The translations under genes were made by a program, and so were the position numbers. DNA of 17,576 nt, from the NCBI GenBank assembly GCA_002726335.1, contig PBSR01000057.1, forward strand, positions 1-17,576, in the 5' to 3' direction. This DNA is from Gemmatimonadaceae bacterium. Its GTDB lineage: Bacteria > Latescibacterota > UBA2968 > UBA8231. Of this stretch, positions 1 to 7,489 are shown piece after piece. How positions within the stretch are numbered: position 1 is the stretch's first letter; every line of letters begins with the position of its first letter. Under the pieces are notes generated by a model. The model searched no databases and was not told the origin of the DNA. It was given only the letters and a program-made list of their open reading frames with translations.

Positions 1-849
1 CCGCGACAGCACCTGGGGTTCGCCCTCGGGCTCATGCAGGGCGCCTTCATGCTGGGATCTTCCCTGGGCCCCCTCATCGGCGGGCCACTGATCGACCGAT
101 ACGGTTATACGGACTGCTTCTTCTGGGCCGGTGCCGTCGTCATCATCGCCGGCGTGGCCGTGCAGCTGTGGGTCCACGAGGACTTCTCCCGTGTCCGCTC
201 CGTCGAAAGCTCGGCGAAGTACCGCATGCCTGGGAAGGACATGATCCGACTCCTGTCGGAACGGCCCTTCCTCATCCTGGTGCTGACTGTCACCTCCATG
301 TCCTTCGCCTTCGGCTTCATCATGCCCGTCCTGCCGCTGTTTCTCCAGCAACTGGCGGGTCGCAGCGACATCCTCTCTCTTGCGGGGGCCGTGTTTGCCG
401 CCGGTGGGCTCGTAGGCGCGCTGTCGGCGGCGATCATGGGGCGATTCAGCGATCATATCGGCCCTCGTCGAATGCTTGTGGGGGGGCTGCTCGGGGCTTC
501 GGTGTTTGCCCTGGCCCAGGGGTTCTCGACATCGGTGCCCATGCTGGCAACGCTCATCGTTCTGGGTGGAATCGCCACCGGCGCGACCCGTCCGGTAGCA
601 AACTCGCTCATCACTCGCTTCGTTACAGAAGCGGATCGTGGCAAGGCCTTCGGTGTCATGTCGAGCTCAGCCGCTCTCGGCTGGGCAGCGGGGCCGATGG
701 CCGGAGGCTACCTTGGTGCCGAGGCCGGGTTCCGCGCTGTCTTCGTTGCCACTTCTCTGCTCTATCTCGCCGTGGGAGCCTGGGCGTGGTTCGCCATGCC
801 CGGCGCCGACAGTCCCATTGAGGCGCCCAACAGAAAGAGTGATCCATGA
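1..849 (+). CDS. MFS transporter, DHA1-like drug:H+ antiporter type (5' partial)
   Basis: This is the C-terminal 282 residues of an inner-membrane secondary transporter; the reading frame is open to the left edge, so the start and about 120 residues are outside the window. The first visible helices contain GSSLGPLIGGPL, which matches antiporter motif C of MFS helix 5 (GxxxGPxxGG). The loop GRFSDHIGPRR, about midway, matches motif A between helices 8 and 9. Together these point to a 12-helix proton-coupled exporter of the DHA1 kind, but the substrate cannot be inferred. The stop codon overlaps the ATG of the next gene (ATGA at 846-849), so the two are translationally coupled. An uptake role for a metabolite of the neighbouring enzymes remains possible. 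The family call is firm; substrate and direction are uncertain. Confidence 0.9.
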   Translation, partial: PRQHLGFALGLMQGAFMLGSSLGPLIGGPLIDRYGYTDCFFWAGAVVIIAGVAVQLWVHEDFSRVRSVESSAKYRMPGKDMIRLLSERPFLILVLTVTSMSFAFGFIMPVLPLFLQQLAGRSDILSLAGAVFAAGGLVGALSAAIMGRFSDHIGPRRMLVGGLLGASVFALAQGFSTSVPMLATLIVLGGIATGATRPVANSLITRFVTEADRGKAFGVMSSSAALGWAAGPMAGGYLGAEAGFRAVFVATSLLYLAVGAWAWFAMPGADSPIEAPNRKSDP

Positions 850-1883
850 AGCCGAGGGTACTGGTCGATCCGGGAAGCTGGGTGGACGAGGCAGCAGAGA
901 AGTCACTCGGGGAGATCGCCGAGCGGGTCCCCGTGGAGGAGACGCTTGATGAGGATGGTCTGATTCAAGCCCTGTCCGGATGTACGGGCCTGATCAAGCT
1001 GGGACCGCAGCTACCGCGACTGAGTGCTCGTGTGCTGGAGTCTGCCCACGATCTGCGCATCGTCGGTCTGCGCTCGGATCGCTTCGGTCACGGGATCGAT
1101 CTCGAAACGGCGGCGCGCCGTGAGGTCCGTGTCGTCGACGCCGACAATCTGTCGTCGGCACACCCGGTGGCGGAATGGGATCTGGCGTTGATTCTGTTGT
1201 GCCTGCGCAACGCCGGGGCCGTGTATCGGCAGATGATGGCGGGTACCGATACCTGGGCGTCGGCGGGCAATGACGACTTCGTCAACGGTGAGCTCACCGG
1301 TCGTCGGGTCGGTCTCATCGGCTGTGGCCACGTGGGCCAGAGGCTCATCGAGTTGCTCGCCCCTTTCCGTGTCGACCTGCGCGTGTGTGACCCGTACGTA
1401 TCCGAAGACATGGTCACACGACTCGGGATCACACGGGACGACCTCGGTGCCGTGCTCGATCACGCCGACATCCTCGTCGTGCAGGTGCCTCACACACCGA
1501 AGACGGAGGGACTGATCGGAGCCGCCGAGCTGGAGCGACTGGGAGAGGGGAAAATCCTGATCAACTGTTCGCGGGGGAAGGTGATGGACCAGGACGCCCT
1601 CGTGGCGCGTCTGCAGGCAGGCCGGCTGATCGCCGGTCTCGATGTCTTCGATCCCGAGCCGCTGCCGAGCGGTCACGTGCTGCGGAGCCTGTCCAATGTG
1701 TTCTGCACGCCCCACATCGCCTGGCACGCACAGAACGCCTTCCATCGCTACTACGCTTACACCGCACAGGACTTCGTGCGGTTCTTTCGAGATGAGCCCT
1801 TACAGCACGAACTGACCGCACGTATGGTTGACATCCGGCACGGCCGGCCCTCAGGGGAGGCGCCCGACGGACGCCTCCCCTGA
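846..1883 (+). CDS. D-2-hydroxyacid dehydrogenase, NAD(P)-dependent
   Basis: This 345-residue cytoplasmic oxidoreductase interconverts a D-2-hydroxyacid and a 2-ketoacid. The Rossmann motif GLIGCGHVGQRL lies at about residues 156-167 (Gly159, 161, 164), followed by the acidic CDP at 181-183. The catalytic Arg is R243 in NCSRGK, the Glu is E271 in DVFDPEPLP, and the His is H290 in CTPHIAWH. All three family residues are therefore present. The length is slightly above the usual 310-335 because of a short C-terminal tail. The ATG overlaps the upstream MFS stop (ATGA), which fixes this start and suggests a shared transcript. Members include phosphoglycerate, glyoxylate/hydroxypyruvate and lactate dehydrogenases; the substrate here is not resolvable. 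The last codons and the stop lie inside a 10-bp GC-rich hairpin (see the terminator entry). Confidence 0.92.
   Translation: MKPRVLVDPGSWVDEAAEKSLGEIAERVPVEETLDEDGLIQALSGCTGLIKLGPQLPRLSARVLESAHDLRIVGLRSDRFGHGIDLETAARREVRVVDADNLSSAHPVAEWDLALILLCLRNAGAVYRQMMAGTDTWASAGNDDFVNGELTGRRVGLIGCGHVGQRLIELLAPFRVDLRVCDPYVSEDMVTRLGITRDDLGAVLDHADILVVQVPHTPKTEGLIGAAELERLGEGKILINCSRGKVMDQDALVARLQAGRLIAGLDVFDPEPLPSGHVLRSLSNVFCTPHIAWHAQNAFHRYYAYTAQDFVRFFRDEPLQHELTARMVDIRHGRPSGEAPDGRLP
1853..1881. terminator. GC-rich hairpin over the stop codon, possible bidirectional terminator
   Basis: AGGGGAGGCG (1853-1862) and CGCCTCCCCT (1872-1881) form a perfect 10-bp inverted repeat with a 9-base loop. The distal arm runs into the TGA stop of the hydroxyacid dehydrogenase gene (1881-1883). 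It sits between two convergent genes whose stops are only 24 bases apart (1883 and 1908). There is no strong U-run on either strand, so intrinsic termination is only inferred from position and stem strength. Confidence 0.55.
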
Positions 1884-1907
1884 TTCTCTGCGTCAGCAGA
1901 GCGTGTT

Positions 1908-2864
1908 CTAGCGACGCTTCGCCGCAGCCTTCGCCTTCTTGCTGGTAGCTGGCTTGCCCGCTCCTGCTGACCGACCGGGGAAGGTCAACTCGGCAACCCC
2001 CGACTTGTCCAGCTCGCCTTTGCCGATCTTGATCATCTTGTCGAACTGACTCTTCGAGGCGCGTGCCAACGGCAGGCTGAGATTCTTTGACGCCGCCACC
2101 TTCAGCGCGATACCCGAGTCCTTGGCCGCGTGAGCCGCGGAGAAGTAGCACTCGTGATCGCGGGCTACCATGTCCTCGCCGTCTGTCTCCAGTACACGGG
2201 AGTTGGCACCGGTCTGGGAGAAGACCTCCATCAACACCTTGAGATCGAGGCCGAGTGCCTTGCCCAGGCCGAGCCCTTCGGCAAGGCCGGCGGTGTTGAT
2301 GTTCATCACCATGTTCACCAGGGCCTTCACCTGCGCCGCCTTGCCGGATGTGCCGATGTAGCGCAAGCTGACGCTCATGCTGTCGAGGAGCGGCCGGCAG
2401 CGGTCGAATACGGGCTTCCTGCCGCCGCACATGAGATATAGCGTGCCGTCCCGGGCCTGGGTGATGGAGGAAGCCATGCAGCCCTCCAGTGTGCGCGCCT
2501 TTGCCTTGGCGGCTCGTTTCTCCACCTCGACATGGGTCTCAGGGGAGATGGTGGCGCAGTTGATGAAGGTCTTGCCCCTGGCGTTGACGAGGAGGCTGTC
2601 ACCACGCGTGGAGAAGATGTCTTTCATGGAGGCGTCATCGGTGACGACGGTGATGATGTAGTCGGCCTGGGCGGTGACGTCAGCGAGGCTGTTGCCCACC
2701 TTCGCCTTGAGCGAGCGAGCCAACTTCGTCGCCAGGGGTCTGTGGGTGTCGTAAACGACGGAAACGGGGAAACCATCGTCCTTGAGATGACGGGCGATGT
2801 TGGCGCCCATACGACCGACACCGACAACACCGACAGTGTAGTCGGCCTTGCGTACGCGAGGCAT
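1908..2864 (-). CDS. NAD-binding 3-hydroxyisobutyrate / 6-phosphogluconate dehydrogenase family protein
   Basis: A 318-residue beta-hydroxyacid dehydrogenase of the 3-hydroxyisobutyrate / tartronate-semialdehyde / glyoxylate reductase type. The N-terminal Rossmann motif VGVVGVGRMGANIARHL has Gly15, 17 and 20. The catalytic lysine is K180 in GKAAQVKALVN, followed by N184, in the position conserved for the family. The usual substrate loop (D-x-P-V-S-G-G) is replaced by EGCMASSITQ at about 127-136, so the substrate probably differs from classical HIBADH. The last 18 residues are rich in Lys, Ala and Arg (KPATSKKAKAAAKRR), an unusual basic tail for the family. The start is supported by AGGAG seven bases upstream. 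It converges on the hydroxyacid dehydrogenase and diverges from the membrane protein gene at 3009. Family sure, reaction not. Confidence 0.88.
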   Translation of the reverse strand: MPRVRKADYTVGVVGVGRMGANIARHLKDDGFPVSVVYDTHRPLATKLARSLKAKVGNSLADVTAQADYIITVVTDDASMKDIFSTRGDSLLVNARGKTFINCATISPETHVEVEKRAAKAKARTLEGCMASSITQARDGTLYLMCGGRKPVFDRCRPLLDSMSVSLRYIGTSGKAAQVKALVNMVMNINTAGLAEGLGLGKALGLDLKVLMEVFSQTGANSRVLETDGEDMVARDHECYFSAAHAAKDSGIALKVAASKNLSLPLARASKSQFDKMIKIGKGELDKSGVAELTFPGRSAGAGKPATSKKAKAAAKRR

Positions 2865-3008
2865 GTGTAAGCTCCTGTGGATGTGAAATATCCGTCAGCG
2901 TGTTCTCTCCGAAGCGCAGAAAGTAGCCTCGGCCTTGATGGGCCACAACGTCCACCTTGCTCTCGCGGGCTCGCCCGCCACTGGAGACCGACGGTATATT
3001 CCCGAACC

Positions 3009-3467
3009 ATGTCCTTCTTCTGGCTGCTGTCGATCCTCATTCTCGCCGCTGCCTTCGGAGTGCTCGTCTGGACCTTCGTCTGGGTAGCGCGGCTGCTGGC
3101 CTCTCGTGGTCGGCAACCCTTCTCGCCACCCGGCGAGATCTCGACCGAGGTGCCGCCTGCAGAGGACGAGGGGCCCACGCCGGAGGAGGAGGAAGCTGAT
3201 CAACTCGAGCGTACGAAGACGGGAACCGGTGTGAATGCAACGCTGGGTCTGATCCTCAGTTTCTTCGCCTGCCTCCTCTTCTGGTTGTCACCCTTCCTTC
3301 TCGTGCTGTCCGTGGCGGGCCTTTGGTTCAGTGGCAATGCGACTTGGCTGGGGTTGCGCCTGTTCCGCGTCTTCATCCTCCGCGCCGCTGTGGGAATCCT
3401 GCTGGGCCTGAGTTCGGTGGGGCTGCAATTCGGCTATCGCACGGGACTGTTCACACTGCCGTTCTGA
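3009..3467 (+). CDS. Small membrane protein of unknown function
   Basis: I do not recognise this 152-residue protein. Residues 1-30 form a hydrophobic helix (FFWLLSILILAAAFGVLVWTF). An acidic, Pro/Glu-rich linker follows at about 45-68 (ending EEEEADQLE), then about 80 largely hydrophobic residues with two or three further membrane helices. The longer frame back to 2877 is open, but its extra 44 residues look like non-coding translation (Cys/Ser/Pro/Arg mix), so the ATG at 3009 is preferred. A TATATT hexamer at 2995-3000 sits too close to the ATG for a normal leader, so transcription could be near-leaderless or start further upstream. There is no clear Shine-Dalgarno. Divergent from the dehydrogenase at 2864. 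Membrane location is an inference from hydrophobicity. Confidence 0.65.
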   Translation: MSFFWLLSILILAAAFGVLVWTFVWVARLLASRGRQPFSPPGEISTEVPPAEDEGPTPEEEEADQLERTKTGTGVNATLGLILSFFACLLFWLSPFLLVLSVAGLWFSGNATWLGLRLFRVFILRAAVGILLGLSSVGLQFGYRTGLFTLPF

Positions 3468-3472
3468 CACCC

Positions 3473-3491
3473 CGTCCAGGGCTTCTGGACG
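3473..3491 (+). terminator. Weak hairpin after the membrane protein gene
   Basis: CGTCCAG (3473-3479) and CTGGACG (3485-3491) pair perfectly over a 5-base loop, six bases after the stop at 3467. A TTATTTT stretch follows only about 17 bases later (near 3508-3514), so this is a poor intrinsic terminator. It may instead be a stabilising 3' hairpin. Confidence 0.3.
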
Positions 3492-3554
3492 CTCTCAGCC
3501 AGCGCGGTTATTTTCCTGCACGACACGTCCCTCCCAAGAGAAAGCCGAAGAATC

Positions 3555-4349
3555 GTGAAGATCGGTGTAACGCAGATCATCCTGGGCGACATGAGCCTGG
3601 ACGACACCCTGGCGCTGTGTGCCGATGCCGGGTATGAGGCGGTGGAGTTGACCTTCACCGCCGAGGGCAAGGACCTCAACATCGACATGAGCGTCGATGA
3701 GCTGTCCTCAGTGGCAGGCCGTTGTCGGGAGGCAGGGGTAACGATCGCCGCCATCCTCGGGCACTATGCCGAGAGGGGCAATCTTCTGAGTCGTGATGGC
3801 GCCGAACGAGAGGCCTGCTGCCGGTGTCTGGGCCGCGCTCTCGAGATCGCTGGTACCCTGGGGACGGAGGCGGTGTTGCTGCACCCGGGACAGCTGAGCG
3901 CGGCAGGTACGTACGCTCAAGCATGGGATGACCTTGTCGGTGGCCTGCGCGATCTGGCTCCGGTGGCGGCACAGAACCAGGCGGCCATCGCCGTGGAGAA
4001 CGTGTGGAACAAGTTTCTCCTGAGCCCGCGCGAGGCCGGCCAGCTCGTCGATGAAATCGGCAGCGAGTGGGTGGGAATCTACCTGGATACGGCCAATATG
4101 ATGGCCTACGGGTTCCCCGAACACTGGATCCGAGATCTCGGCCAGCGTATCAAGAAGGTGCACCTGAAGGACTTCGTGCGCCGCGGCAGCAGCTGGGTCG
4201 ACCTGATGGACGGTGACACGGACTGGCCGACGGTGATGGCGGAGTTGCGCAACATCGGCTACGACGGCACGCTGATTCACGAAGTCGGCGGAGAGCATGG
4301 CAAGCAGGTCGAGATGGCCGAGCGCATGCGCCGGATCGTGGCGCTGTGA
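3555..4349 (+). CDS. Sugar phosphate isomerase/epimerase, xylose-isomerase-like TIM barrel
   Basis: A 264-residue cytoplasmic TIM-barrel enzyme of the AP-endonuclease-2 / xylose-isomerase-like superfamily (ketose 3-epimerases, hydroxypyruvate isomerase, IolE and IolI relatives). Candidate metal ligands fall at the expected strand ends: E148 in AIAVENVW, D178 in IYLDTANM, H203 in KKVHLKDF and E243 in IHEVGGEH. The strand LLHPGQ at 108-113 is also typical. These would bind one divalent ion and catalyse epimerisation or aldose-ketose isomerisation. The start is GTG at 3555 with a purine-rich AAGAGAAAG about 10 bases upstream. The stop TGA overlaps the GTG of the bicupin gene (GTGA at 4346-4349), so the two are co-translated and probably act on the same pathway. 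The exact substrate is unknown. Confidence 0.88.
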   Translation: MKIGVTQIILGDMSLDDTLALCADAGYEAVELTFTAEGKDLNIDMSVDELSSVAGRCREAGVTIAAILGHYAERGNLLSRDGAEREACCRCLGRALEIAGTLGTEAVLLHPGQLSAAGTYAQAWDDLVGGLRDLAPVAAQNQAAIAVENVWNKFLLSPREAGQLVDEIGSEWVGIYLDTANMMAYGFPEHWIRDLGQRIKKVHLKDFVRRGSSWVDLMDGDTDWPTVMAELRNIGYDGTLIHEVGGEHGKQVEMAERMRRIVAL

Positions 4350-5074
4350 CCGACATTTTTCTCAGGAACTGGCGGGATTTCCAGCCGAAGATCGCCCATC
4401 TGAGCGCCGTTCACTGGGGTGGCCTGCGTGACATCGAGCGTGATTCCGAGGATGAGCGCGATCGTCTGCAGCGGCTGGGAGGATTCGCCCGGCACGCATT
4501 GCAGGGGCGCAAGACGTCTGATCACCACAAGCATGAGAACACCGAACAGGTGTACTACATCCTGTCCGGTGCCGGTGAAGTACTGTTTGACGGCGAACGG
4601 TATCCTGTCGAGGCCGGCGACGCGGTATACCTGCCCTCGGGCACCCATCATCAAATGTTCAACGAGGACAGCGATGAGTGGCTGGAGCATCATGTGATCT
4701 CGCAGAACGTCGAGGGCAATGGCGGCGAGTTCCGGATCAGCCACTGGCGGCAGGTTCCTGCCATCGGCGACGGGGCTGGCGCCGTCCACTGGCGACAGCT
4801 GTGTCCCGAGGGTGCAGGCACCGAGGGAGCGGTCCTGCGCGGCATGGCCTTCATCGATCACGAAGCGGTGCAACCGCTGAATGCCAGCGCCGAGCGTACC
4901 GAGAGTGAACTCGAACTCGTCTATTATGTGCTCGACGGCCGGGGAATGCTGGAGTCGGACGGCGTCGAACATGCCATCACCGAGGGTGACATGATCCACC
5001 TGCCACCGGGTACAAGCTACAGAATCCGCAACGACACCGAGGACTGGGTGACCAGTCTGATTATGGCCGCCTGA
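4346..5074 (+). CDS. Bicupin protein, first domain metal-binding, second degenerate
   Basis: A 242-residue protein with two cupin barrels. Domain 1 has the metal motif HHKHENTEQ (H61, H63, E67) and the second-motif histidine in PSGTHHQMFN (H101 or H102), so it should bind a divalent metal. Domain 2 repeats the fold (ELELVYYVLDGRG at about 188-200, then GDMIHLPPGTSYRIRN at 214-229). It lacks the histidines and has Tyr where the motif-2 His is expected, suggesting a structural or regulatory barrel. Such proteins include sugar-phosphate isomerases, dioxygenases and small-molecule sensors, and no specific activity can be named. The GTG start overlaps the upstream isomerase stop (GTGA), so expression is coupled. 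An ATG/GTG further inside would remove part of domain 1. Confidence 0.85.
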   Translation: MTDIFLRNWRDFQPKIAHLSAVHWGGLRDIERDSEDERDRLQRLGGFARHALQGRKTSDHHKHENTEQVYYILSGAGEVLFDGERYPVEAGDAVYLPSGTHHQMFNEDSDEWLEHHVISQNVEGNGGEFRISHWRQVPAIGDGAGAVHWRQLCPEGAGTEGAVLRGMAFIDHEAVQPLNASAERTESELELVYYVLDGRGMLESDGVEHAITEGDMIHLPPGTSYRIRNDTEDWVTSLIMAA

Positions 5075-5090
5075 GAGGAGCCATCGACCG

Positions 5091-5336
5091 ATGCCACAAA
5101 CCGAGGCTCTGCGCTCGACGCTCAAGGATCTTATGAAGGCCATCGAGAGCGGTGATGGGGATGGCCTGCGGTTGCACCTGGCCACACTCGACAGTCTGCG
5201 AGACACACTCAACGAGGACGCGCCGCCCGGGTTGCTCCACTGCCTTGAGAAACGCAGCTACGCCAAGGCCATCGACCTGCTCGAAGGGACAGACGAGGCG
5301 ACGACGTCGGGTGTCCCTCCCCAGTCGAACTGCTGA
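5091..5336 (+). CDS. Small hypothetical protein, predicted helical
   Basis: An 81-residue protein I do not recognise. It has a strong ribosome binding site, GAGAGGAG at 5073-5080, ten bases before the ATG. The first 65 residues read as amphipathic helices (LRSTLKDLMKAIES, LRLHLATLDSLRDTL, YAKAIDLLEG), with no membrane segment or signal peptide. The last 15 residues are polar and probably disordered. It starts 17 bases after the bicupin stop and ends 6 bases before the likely start of the ATL gene, so it is within the same operon. A small cytosolic adaptor or regulatory protein is possible, but that is speculation. Confidence 0.7.
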   Translation: MPQTEALRSTLKDLMKAIESGDGDGLRLHLATLDSLRDTLNEDAPPGLLHCLEKRSYAKAIDLLEGTDEATTSGVPPQSNC

Positions 5337-5341
5337 AGCGC

Positions 5342-5686
5342 TTGGCCGACACGAGTGGTTCGCGCTGGCTGACGTTCTACGAAGTCGTCTCCCGGATTCC
5401 GTGCGGTCGTGTCGCTACCTACGGCCAGGTCGCCAGGATCGCCGGCTTCCCGCAGCACGCACGCCAGGTGGGGTACGCCCTGGCGGCGCTGCCCGAATCC
5501 CGTGCCGACATCCCCTGGCAGCGCGTCATCAATTCCCGTGGCGAGGTCTCGCCGCGGGCGCGTAGCGGCATGCACCATTTTCAACAGGACCTGCTGGAGT
5601 CGGAGGGGGTGACCTTCGTCGGCGGGCGCGTTGACCTGCGTCGATTCCTCTGGCAGGGCGACGACCCGGGTGCCGGTGGTGGCTGA
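5342..5686 (+). CDS. Alkyltransferase-like protein (ATL, MGMT-fold, non-catalytic)
   Basis: A 114-residue protein with only the DNA-binding domain of O6-alkylguanine-DNA alkyltransferases. It carries the helix-turn-helix region RVATYGQVARIAG (23-35, with the nucleotide-flipping Tyr27), the Arg41 finger in HARQVGYALAAL, and the active-site segment PWQRVINSRG at 58-67. In true methyltransferases this segment is PCHRV; here Trp59 replaces the acceptor Cys. By established knowledge of ATL proteins, that means it binds O6-alkylguanine without repairing it and hands the lesion to nucleotide excision repair. The TTG start at 5342 is the first start codon in frame after the preceding stop and has only a weak ribosome binding site, so the exact N-terminus is uncertain. 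The 3' end overlaps the MATE gene start by about 10 bases. Confidence 0.88.
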   Translation: MADTSGSRWLTFYEVVSRIPCGRVATYGQVARIAGFPQHARQVGYALAALPESRADIPWQRVINSRGEVSPRARSGMHHFQQDLLESEGVTFVGGRVDLRRFLWQGDDPGAGGG

Positions 5687-7052
5687 CAGAAATCTCTCTC
5701 TCGACCGGACCATCCTGCGTCTCGCCGTCCCCAGTGTGCTGGCATCGATTTCGGTGCCCCTCATCGGGCTTGCCGATACCGCCATGGTCGGCCACTTGAG
5801 CAAGGTCGCCTTCCTCGGCGCGGTGGCCACGGCGAGTATCCTGTTCGACGTCCTGTTCTGGAGTGCCGGCTTCCTGCGTATGGGCACCACCTCGATCATC
5901 GCCCACTATCATGGCGCCGAGGACCGGACGAACTGTACGGCGGCGCTGTACCGAGCGCTGCTGCTGGCAGCCGTACTCGGTGTTGTCGTGCTGCTGTTGC
6001 GCGGCCCGCTATCACACTACGGATTCGTCCTCGTGGGCGGTACGGAGAGCGTGCAGTTCTGGGGACAGCGCTACTTTGATGTCCGCGTACTCGGCGTCCC
6101 CCTGGTGCTGGCCACGCTGGCGCTGAACGGGTTCTTTCTGGGTACGGCGTACGCCGTGGGACCCCTTCTGGTCACCGTGGTAGCGAACGCTGTGAACGTC
6201 GTGGCCGACTATGCGCTGATCTTCGGTCGCTGGGGCGCACCGGAACTCGGAGTGGTCGGCGCCGCCTGGGCGTCGGTAGCGGCCAACGGGGTGGCTCTGG
6301 CGGTGGGGGTCCTGTTGTTGCTGACACGCTACCGCGCCTACCTCACCATGCCCTCGTGGCGCCGACTGTTCGACCCGGCACGGTTGCGTCACCTCTTCGA
6401 CACGAATATCAACCTTCTCGGACGCACGTTGTGTCTGCTCTTTGCACAGTTCAGCCTTGTAGCACTGGTGGCACGCATGGGGGAAGTACCCCTGGCGGCC
6501 CACACTGTCGTCTGGCAGCTGTGGTCCCTGGTCAGCTACGGAGTCGATGGCTTTGCCCATGCGGCCGAAGCGTTGATCGGCGGCGCTCTCGGGAGCGGCC
6601 GCAATGACCGTGCCCGGGCCTACGCCAGGCGCATTCTCTGTTGGGGACTCGTCATCGGCCTATGCTTTGGTCTGGTCTATGCCTCCGGCCTCGAGTCACT
6701 GGCTGCACTGCTGACGACCCATGACGAGGTCACCGCCGCCGTCGGCGCTCTGACGATTCTCGTGGCCGTCATGCAGCCGCTCAACGCGGTGGTCTTTGTC
6801 TTCGACGGGATTTTCATCGGCGCCAACGACATGGCCTACATGTTCCGGGCCATGGCAGTGGCTGCCTTCATCTTCTTCGTACCCACCGCTGTCGTTCTGG
6901 TCGTGTGGCTGGACGGTGGCCTGCTCTCGGTGTGGATGGCGTATGCCGCGCTCATGATTGGGCGCGCCCTGCCGTTGGGACGGCGCTATCGCACCGATAC
7001 CTGGCTGCGGACCTTCGTCCGCAAGCCGGACACCCTTTCTCAAGCGAGCTGA
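5676..7052 (+). CDS. MATE family efflux transporter (DinF-like)
   Basis: A roughly 458-residue inner-membrane multidrug/toxin exporter driven by a Na+ or H+ gradient. The N-terminal segment LAVPSVLASISVPLIGLADTAMVGHL is characteristic of MATE helix 1 and loop, and about 12 hydrophobic helices run to the C-terminus. The central WQLWSLVSYGVDGFAHAAEALIG region marks the start of the second six-helix repeat. The frame stays open upstream to a TTG at 5631, but that would overlap the ATL gene by more than 50 bases. GTG codons at 5676 and 5679 give VADRNLSLDRTILRLAVP directly before helix 1, and I prefer 5676. The overlap with the ATL stop at 5684-5686 suggests translational coupling. A DinF-like subfamily is likely, and DNA-damage association would suit the ATL neighbour; substrate unknown. 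Confidence 0.9.
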   Translation: MVADRNLSLDRTILRLAVPSVLASISVPLIGLADTAMVGHLSKVAFLGAVATASILFDVLFWSAGFLRMGTTSIIAHYHGAEDRTNCTAALYRALLLAAVLGVVVLLLRGPLSHYGFVLVGGTESVQFWGQRYFDVRVLGVPLVLATLALNGFFLGTAYAVGPLLVTVVANAVNVVADYALIFGRWGAPELGVVGAAWASVAANGVALAVGVLLLLTRYRAYLTMPSWRRLFDPARLRHLFDTNINLLGRTLCLLFAQFSLVALVARMGEVPLAAHTVVWQLWSLVSYGVDGFAHAAEALIGGALGSGRNDRARAYARRILCWGLVIGLCFGLVYASGLESLAALLTTHDEVTAAVGALTILVAVMQPLNAVVFVFDGIFIGANDMAYMFRAMAVAAFIFFVPTAVVLVVWLDGGLLSVWMAYAALMIGRALPLGRRYRTDTWLRTFVRKPDTLSQAS

Positions 7053-7058
7053 AGACAT

Positions 7059-7433
7059 ATGCCCTTCGTCAATGCCGATGAGCTGCCCCGCTTGGAGCTC
7101 TTTCCCAAAGCCCTCAGCGGCATCATTCACGGGGATAACCTGATGCTCTCCTTCCTCGATCTGGCTCCGGGTTGCGAGATCCCCGAGCACAGCCATCCCC
7201 ATGAACAGGCAGGGCTCGTGCTGTCGGGGTCTTTGCGTTTCCGGATCGGGGAAGAGGAGAGAGTCGCTGGTCCCGGTGATGCCTTCATCATTCCCGGCGA
7301 CGTCGTTCACTGGGGAATCGTCGAGGGGGATGAGGTGGTGAAGGTTCTCGATATCTTCAGCCCACCCCGGGATGACTACATCGACCGCTACAATCGGCAC
7401 GTTTCGACGAGTGCAGACACTCGCTGGACGTAG
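7059..7433 (+). CDS. Single-domain cupin protein
   Basis: A 124-residue single cupin barrel. Motif 1 is IPEHSHPHEQAGLVLSG (H44, H46, E49) and motif 2 is GDAFIIPGDVVHWG with H84, so the full three-His/one-Glu metal site is present. Small cupins of this type bind Mn, Fe, Zn or Ni and act in sugar, polyol or aromatic metabolism, or as sensors. Nothing in the sequence tells which. The ATG lies only 6 bases after the MATE stop, with AAG-type purines before it, so it is probably in the same transcript. The last 15 residues (NRHVSTSADTRWT region) look unstructured. Confidence 0.83.
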   Translation: MPFVNADELPRLELFPKALSGIIHGDNLMLSFLDLAPGCEIPEHSHPHEQAGLVLSGSLRFRIGEEERVAGPGDAFIIPGDVVHWGIVEGDEVVKVLDIFSPPRDDYIDRYNRHVSTSADTRWT

Positions 7434-7489
7434 CGTTCCTACTGGATATTCTCGTCAGCAAATCCACCGAACCCGAGGAGCGAACACAC

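Noticed and set aside
1561..2430. 289-codon minus-strand frame
   Set aside because: It covers the dehydrogenase on the same strand in a different phase and runs antisense into the next gene. Arg/Gly/Pro-rich translation is typical of GC-rich shadow frames.
2877..3008. Longer N-terminus for the small membrane protein from ATG 2877
   Set aside because: The added 44 residues are polar with no pattern, and the TM helix begins directly at the ATG at 3009.
4277..5212. 311-codon minus-strand frame opposite the bicupin
   Set aside because: Exact antisense of two genes with complete motifs; no domain or ribosome binding site.
5342..5686. Annotation as O6-methylguanine-DNA methyltransferase
   Set aside because: The acceptor cysteine of PCHRV is Trp59 (PWQRV), so it cannot transfer alkyl groups.
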